A DNA stretch of 64,000 bases from Trypanosoma brucei gambiense DAL972 (lineage: Eukaryota > Euglenozoa > Kinetoplastea > Trypanosomatida > Trypanosomatidae), in assembly GCF_000210295.1 (NCBI RefSeq), contig NC_026741.1, positions 1,736,001 to 1,800,000 on the forward strand. The letters run 5' to 3'. Below the pieces are notes generated by a model that worked only from the letters and a program-made list of their open reading frames with translations, was not told where the DNA came from and made no database searches. A program made the position numbers and the translations under genes. Of this stretch, positions 58,569 through 64,000 are shown one piece after another (positions within the stretch are counted from its first letter, which is position 1; each line of letters begins with the position of its first letter).

Positions 58569-61070
58569 ATGGAGGTTGACTACTCCGTGGTTGTAAGTCC
58601 GTCAACAATGGCCGATCTTAACGCCTCCCCACGGAGCTCCACAGGTGCCGCGAGCCGCTCCCGCCGTCAGAGTGTGGGGTTTAATGAGCGTACAAGTAGC
58701 CACAACTCCCGCCACAGTGGCCGTATAAGCGGCCGTTCGAGCGTTCGTGATGAGGCACAGACTTCGCACGAGTTGCTTCGGAAGCAGCGGGTCGTCCGTT
58801 GTATGCAAATCGAACGTGAGCGCGCGGCCCGGTCGAAGATGGAAAGGGCTGAACATGATGACTGGCTGCGGTTGCGTTCTATGGAGCGGTCCGAGGTTGT
58901 TCACCGCATGACAGATGAACAGATAGTCGAGATGCTCCAGCGCGAGGCCAGGGAGATCGAGAGGGAACGACTGGAGGCGGAGGAAGCTATTCGGCGCGGG
59001 GCGGAAGAGGCTGCCGCCCGCCAGCGACTGAGAACAAGACAAAACGTGAACAACCGCAACAGCGCCAAGGTTTCACAATGCGCCAAGCAGAACTCGAAGG
59101 CGTGCGAACGACTTGATCAGGCAGCGACGGAAGGCGCCGCGTCAAGCGATTGCCGACTGGAAGTTTCGGGGGAGACCAAATCAGAACCGGGACAATCGCT
59201 GATGCCACAAATGACAGAAACGGAATCATGTCGAGAGGGAGCAAGTGAATCACTATTTGCTATGGTGAAAGGGACACCAGAGTCACTGAGGATGTCAGTT
59301 GAAGCGCGCTCAACTCCGGGAGGCAAATTTACCCCCAAAGGGAGCAGGACATACGCTCAAAGGATCGGGTCTTCCGAGGCAACCAGCCCTGCGGTCACTG
59401 CAATGGCATCAGTAATTGACTCGCCGATTTCAGTAGCAGACCGTTCAAACGATACTATGGCGAGGCTTCGCCGTGCGCAGGAGGACATTGTTGCGCTGAG
59501 GGATGAAGTAAGGAACGCCAAACAGTCACAGCAGGAGGCAGAGGCAAAACTTCGAATGGAAGCCGAACGGGCAGACAATGAGGCTCAGGCGAAGCGGATG
59601 TTTGCCAAACGAGCAGACACGTACAAAGCAAGTGTGGAGGAGTTGCAGAGAAGGACAGCTGAAGTGGAGGAAGAACTGCAAACGCTGAGGCAGAGGGAGA
59701 AAAACGACCAGACGGTGCAGAAAGTAAAGGATGAACTAAAGATGGCAACGGAGCAAATTAGAGCACTTGAAGAAGAGAACAAAGATTTGAAAGACAGACA
59801 GCAGGAACTGTACAATGAGAATGCGAGGCTTTCGGCCAACGCGAGACGGAGGGCATCTGGTATTTCGCAAAGTGAGTTACTCCCGGAATTTGACGCCGTT
59901 TCCGAGGGCGGATCAGGCGATATGAACGCTTCTGACACGGAAATGAGGAACAGAGGACAAGACAGAGAGGCTCTTGGCTCCTTTGTTGTAAAATACAACA
60001 TGTTGGTCGATCAGTTCGAAGAACTTCAGAGGCAATCTGCCGAGCAGCAACTGGAACTACAGCGCATTATCTCTGAGAACAAAGAACTTAAGAACCGATC
60101 TCACGGGCAGCCCCCTGCGGCATCGAAACGCCAGCCGGTGTCCGAAGCAACCGTGAGGTCGGAAGGAACGTCCGGCGACGGAAAGGAAATCGAGCATCTG
60201 AGGTGGGAGGCGAAGAAGTACAAACAAGAGGCGATTGAAACCCGCAAGGAGCTAAAGGCGCTAAAAGAGTCTTCCGAAAACGAGATTTCATCTCTGAAGG
60301 AATGGTGTGAACGGCTGAAGGTGAAGTGCAAACGGCAGACGGATGACATCAAGAAGTATATGTCACAAAATAAGGCTGTGGATGCAACCAAGGGTGAAAC
60401 AAAAAAGAAGAGCCCAGACACCGCTGAAGATGTCGATGGAGCAAAGGCGGCATGTGCCGCGGAGGTCGGTCGGCTTCAGGATGAGATTTTGCAACTGCGT
60501 TCGCGTCTAAGCGAAAGCACAAAGAAGGAGCAGGCCGCCATTTCCCTTGCTGAGTCACTAAAAAGGGAAAAAGCCGACCCTTACAATCGTGACAAAAGGA
60601 AGGAGGAGGAACTCCAGAGGCAAGTTGATACACTTACTAGGACGGTGAAAGAGCGGCGAGAAGCGGAAGCTCGGTGGAAAGAGTCACAGCAAGCCACTGA
60701 GAATGAGTTGAAGAGTCTTCTGGCGGAACTTACGGCCAGCCGCAAGACAATAGAAAATTTAAAGCACGAAGTGAGCTCGCTGCGAGAGGAACAAAAGGCA
60801 TGTACCCCTTTGAAGCAGGAGCACAGTGACGAAAATGCTGAGTTGCGGTTGACTGTCACAGCTATAAATACAGAAAATGAGGAGCTACGTGAGAAAATAG
60901 CAACTCTCCAGAAGGAGCTTGAAGAGTTGAGGCGAAGGTATATTGATTTGGAGAGGGAAGCTGAGGAACGCAACGCCAAAGCCCAGAAGGAAATTAACGA
61001 ACTCAGGCGTGAGAATGAAAACTTAAGACGTCCCCCTGCAACCAAGGTTAACAGTAAGAAATGTTGCTAG
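58569..61070 (+). CDS. Coiled-coil protein with C-terminal Cys-Cys
   Basis: 833 aa from the ATG at 58569; the frame extends six codons to a TTG only. The first 80 residues are Ser/Arg-rich and probably disordered (SRSRRQSVGF, HNSRHSGRISGRSS). Two long coiled-coil segments follow, about residues 80-160 (QIERERAARSKMERAEHDD and similar) and 285-830, with a polar break around 165-285. The protein ends NSKKCC. A terminal CC is the geranylgeranylation signal of some Rab proteins, or could be palmitoylated. That is unusual for a coiled-coil structural protein and would place it at a membrane. A cytoskeleton-membrane linker, for example at the flagellum attachment zone, is an inference. Confidence 0.85.
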   Translation: MEVDYSVVVSPSTMADLNASPRSSTGAASRSRRQSVGFNERTSSHNSRHSGRISGRSSVRDEAQTSHELLRKQRVVRCMQIERERAARSKMERAEHDDWLRLRSMERSEVVHRMTDEQIVEMLQREAREIERERLEAEEAIRRGAEEAAARQRLRTRQNVNNRNSAKVSQCAKQNSKACERLDQAATEGAASSDCRLEVSGETKSEPGQSLMPQMTETESCREGASESLFAMVKGTPESLRMSVEARSTPGGKFTPKGSRTYAQRIGSSEATSPAVTAMASVIDSPISVADRSNDTMARLRRAQEDIVALRDEVRNAKQSQQEAEAKLRMEAERADNEAQAKRMFAKRADTYKASVEELQRRTAEVEEELQTLRQREKNDQTVQKVKDELKMATEQIRALEEENKDLKDRQQELYNENARLSANARRRASGISQSELLPEFDAVSEGGSGDMNASDTEMRNRGQDREALGSFVVKYNMLVDQFEELQRQSAEQQLELQRIISENKELKNRSHGQPPAASKRQPVSEATVRSEGTSGDGKEIEHLRWEAKKYKQEAIETRKELKALKESSENEISSLKEWCERLKVKCKRQTDDIKKYMSQNKAVDATKGETKKKSPDTAEDVDGAKAACAAEVGRLQDEILQLRSRLSESTKKEQAAISLAESLKREKADPYNRDKRKEEELQRQVDTLTRTVKERREAEARWKESQQATENELKSLLAELTASRKTIENLKHEVSSLREEQKACTPLKQEHSDENAELRLTVTAINTENEELREKIATLQKELEELRRRYIDLEREAEERNAKAQKEINELRRENENLRRPPATKVNSKKCC

Positions 61071-61526
61071 TGATAGCACGCGGCCCTCGCTTTTGTGCGT
61101 CGGCGCGGAGATGCGATTTGGATGGCAACCGTCGGTTTATCATTTTCTATATAATCGAAGAATGGGGAACTACAGGAGTCACTTTTGCAGAGACTCCAAT
61201 ATATCAATAGATGCTTCAACGGGAATGAAGTGCCTCTCTACCACTAATTTCTAACGCCATACGCGTATATTTTTTCCGCAAGAGGAGCTGGATTATGTAT
61301 TACATTTTGTGGATGCGCTTCTGCGTGCAAGTGCTCACAACTTCCTTTCTTTCCGTAAGGTTGGCTGCCGCTACCATCATTAATCTGTCAATTGTTTATC
61401 AACTTCGCTAACGAGATACGTAGCCTCTTCTCCGTTCTCTCTCTATTGCTTGTCACATGTGTTTGTCTGCTTCGACGAATATCGGTTGCAGCAGCAAAGC
61501 GCATAGACCGGCGTAGGCAAGATTAA
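61071..61526 (+). other. Intergenic, no gene seen
   Basis: A 456-base gap with pyrimidine-rich sequence at about 61420-61475 (CTCTTCTCCGTTCTCTCTC), the likely splice-acceptor tract of the 97-aa gene. Confidence 0.45.
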
Positions 61527-61820
61527 ATGCAGGGTTCAACAGAGAAAACTACGTTGGAGGAGCGAATGATACAAAGGCGCTCGAGTCTCCCCAGTTTGCA
61601 GTTGCCGAGTAACTCAAGCATCCCCCCTTTGTCTAAAAACAGTTCGTTTGCAGAGGGCAGAGTTGTCTCGGACCCGAAGTTGTGGACTGAACGTTTTAAC
61701 GACGTCTTCCACGTACCACCTGCTCATACACCCCCGGAGGCTAACTGTCCGAGGGGGCCAAACAAGTCTGAGGAAAAGTCACCCACACCCGAGGTGACGT
61801 GCTGCGGTCTTTTTTTTTAG
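61527..61820 (+). CDS. Small protein with vicinal Cys near its C-terminus
   Basis: 97 aa from an ATG at 61527. I do not recognise it. It is polar, Ser/Pro-rich and without a membrane helix (QRRSSLPSLQLPSNSS, then LWTERFNDVFHVPP). It ends VTCCGLFF. That is not a CAAX box, but a Cys pair next to a hydrophobic end often marks palmitoylation. It follows the KKCC-ending coiled-coil gene with normal spacing and a pyrimidine tract ahead of it, which supports it as a gene. Confidence 0.6.
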   Translation: MQGSTEKTTLEERMIQRRSSLPSLQLPSNSSIPPLSKNSSFAEGRVVSDPKLWTERFNDVFHVPPAHTPPEANCPRGPNKSEEKSPTPEVTCCGLFF

Positions 61821-64000
61821 ACCAAAGGTTGAGCGGGTATCTTACCAGTTGTTTTTGTCTATATGCCCCTGTTTATATGCATGTGTTGTTATTCTTTGCC
61901 TCTCCATCCATCTCTCTCCCGTAGGTCGTTAAGCGCGTGCGGTGGTAGAGCATTTCAGCTGAGGAAGGGGTTTGTCTTATTTGTGATGTTAGCCCAGCAA
62001 ATGAGAGCCGGCTGTTTTGTGCGTATGTGTGTGTTCGTTTCTTCCCTAACTTCCATCACTTATCACCTCTATATTTCTATGGAAATTTGAAGAAATTTTT
62101 TAATTTGTCAGTGAGGAGTTACCCGTTGGCAGGGGTCGACAGACATTTCTTCAGGCAATTTGATTCTCACCCTTTCACTACTTGCAGACGTTTAACTTGT
62201 ATTCGGATAAAGGCAAGCAACGATAGTAAAGGGCATGGTTAGCACCCACAGAGTTGTGCAGCGGTCGCGTGTAAGGGTTTCCGAATGGTCCCCTTGCAAT
62301 TAGGGCTCGTAACGGCAAGTGTTGCCTAAAAAGAGGCATTCAGTTTCAATCATTAGATAAATCAGCAGAGCATGGGAGCGGTAAGGGGTGCGCACAAGTC
62401 TCTTACACCTTCTGAACGTTGTTATCTAGTGAACCAGGCAAACAATATTACGTCAGTGTAACGTTGGAGTATGTTGAGGGCCGGTGGGTCGTAACAAACA
62501 AAACAAAAGGTGGGGAGCTCCTCACCTCTTTGTCACACCTGTAAGCTCGAACAAATGCAAGGAATTGTGCTTGATGCCATAGTTCAGGGCTGTTTACTCT
62601 TGCTATTACTCGTGTAACTGATTTAGACGCTGCGCTTCGTTTCGCAAAGGGTTATCCCCCCCCTCAGGAAGTTATTGATCGGAATGTCTTCGTGTGCCTC
62701 CTCAGTGGAACGATGTGATGACAACACCTCAGCCTCGTGCACCGCGAATTTAGGGTCAGGGACTGCATTTCATTCGAGAGTCATTTGCCAGTAGGCCCCT
62801 TCCAGTGGGGTGGCAACCGTTTCGATTGCTCTTTTGTGTGCGCGTCGCTGATTATCAGTAGGTACCATTGGCTGAATCATTCGCAGCGGCGGCTGAGCGC
62901 TACTTCGAGATCCATGGGGATCAGGTGATGTCGTCTCTTCCCCCTTGAAGTGTCGCGAGATTTCCCATTTAACGTCGCGATAAGGGACATGTGAATACCT
63001 GCCGCATGTAAAGTGAGGGAGACCGTGGCACTGTCGTCACCCCGCCGTGGGGAGACGGAAGTGCGGTATGTGCATATATGTGACAGTGCAGGGAAATCGT
63101 GAGTGTTAAATGAACGGGTCCTACGCAGCCCGCGGGAAGCTGCCGAGGTTCTCCACATGTCGGCGACTTGTTGCAAATGGTATGAAAGAGCTTGTAACCG
63201 TAGTTCGCGAGCTATCCGAAGTTTTCCGCGCCCCACCACACTTGTCGTGGACATTCAGTTGCTTCCTCGCTGTGGCTCCAAACCACGTTCAATGCAAATT
63301 CACTTTAACAAGAGGTGGTGGAATGATGGATATGGTGTACCCTTTAATTCCGTTTCCCCCTTCTCTTTTAAAACCGACTGAGCCGGTGGACGGGTTTTTA
63401 AGAAGAGAAGGAAGGGACAAAATGCCGATCTGGTGCGCCCGACAATACAATCCGGGGGTCACCACTTCCCTAGGAAAGATTACGAATGGAAGCATAGAAA
63501 AGCGGAGCGTGGCAATGAAAGGTGGCTAATACGTGAAGCGCACGGGGTAATTCGTCAGAAAATCTGGTCTGACGCATCACCAAAAGTAGTGCATGGTCGG
63601 CAGAGGAGGGAAGCTCGCAGCGTACTAGAGGTAAACAGCCAGCAAGTAGGCAGACACTTACTCCGGTACCCAAGGCTAAAAGGAATGAGGGCAGAAACAG
63701 AATTAATTGGTGCAGTGGAAAAACAAAAGGGGTCCGATGGCTGAAGCTGGCACAGTCCCTCATGAAGCTGTCCTCGCTTTTGAATCACAAAAAGAATGAC
63801 CTTATCACAAACGACAATCACGTAGCCGCAGGAGGGAAGCACTGAAGCCCAGATGGTGGCAACAGGTCCCGTGACCCAAGTACTGGGCCAATGAAGGTTT
63901 ACCAAGTCCGACAGCACATTCACAAACAAACGAGAGTTTGCGTGGGCACGCACGTGTAATGCGGGGGGAACCCCTAGTCACCTTCTCAGACCTTCTGTGA
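61821..64000. other. No sound gene; possible gene or retroposon remains
   Basis: 2.2 kb without a convincing gene. From about 62700 to 63950 overlapping open frames on both strands reach 100-140 aa (plus 63110-63529 and 63433-63744; minus 62877-63254 and 63555-63953). They read partly protein-like, as expected for a broken coding region. The minus frame ending near 63555 recalls short unlikely proteins linked to ingi/RIME-type elements in T. brucei; that is a memory-based hint only. No polyA tail or target-site repeat could be fixed. Confidence 0.3.

Noticed and set aside
1..64000. CRISPR arrays, bacterial operons and Shine-Dalgarno sites
   Set aside because: The window is kinetoplastid nuclear DNA; no spaced direct repeats of that type are present, and gene starts follow the trans-splicing pattern.

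Overview
The window looks like nuclear DNA of a trypanosome of the Trypanosoma brucei group. The genes have no introns and sit close together in two long one-directional blocks. Short pyrimidine tracts followed by AG lie just upstream of the start codons, as expected for trans-splicing. The content also fits: tandem TCTP genes, a NIMA-related kinase with a PH domain, flagellar WD40 proteins, a large trypanosomatid-type kinesin, MLH1 and the 3-methylcrotonyl-CoA carboxylase alpha subunit. From memory this matches T. brucei chromosome 8, but I could not run a search. Start codons were taken as ATG; several open frames extend further upstream only through TTG or GTG codons and were trimmed.

Left block, 1-42910, all minus strand (transcribed right to left). 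In transcription order: a 264-aa protein of unknown function, a divergent cyclophilin, a TRAPPC6-type TRAPP subunit, a small membrane protein, a mitochondrial IF2-like GTPase, a TPR/IQ-motif protein, a HID1 homologue, a RING/EF-hand protein (with an in-frame continuation beyond its stop), MLH1, a 1819-aa kinesin, a CitE-like lyase-fold protein, a STE11-type kinase with a zinc ribbon, a protein of unknown function with a possible mitochondrial presequence, a 1451-aa WD40 protein, a START-domain protein, PWP1, two TCTP copies, and a SAP-domain gene that runs off the left edge.

Centre, 42911-47367: a divergent strand-switch region. It has few convincing genes, a T8G13 tract, a GC-rich stretch that looks like decayed coding or retroposon sequence, and one doubtful small gene. 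It is the likely RNA polymerase II start zone for both blocks.

Right block, 47368-61820, plus strand: NIMA-related kinase, CFAP43-like flagellar protein, roadblock dynein light chain, FAD monooxygenase-like protein, MCC alpha subunit, a coiled-coil protein ending in CysCys, and a 97-aa protein with a vicinal Cys pair near its end. From 61821 to 64000 I see no sound gene, only broken open frames.

As usual for kinetoplastids the neighbours do not form metabolic operons. Themes recur all the same: flagellum and cytoskeleton (CFAP43-like, roadblock, kinesin, TPR/IQ and large WD40 proteins), Golgi and membrane traffic (HID1, TRAPPC6), and mitochondrion (IF2-like, MCC alpha, CitE-like, the 88-aa protein).
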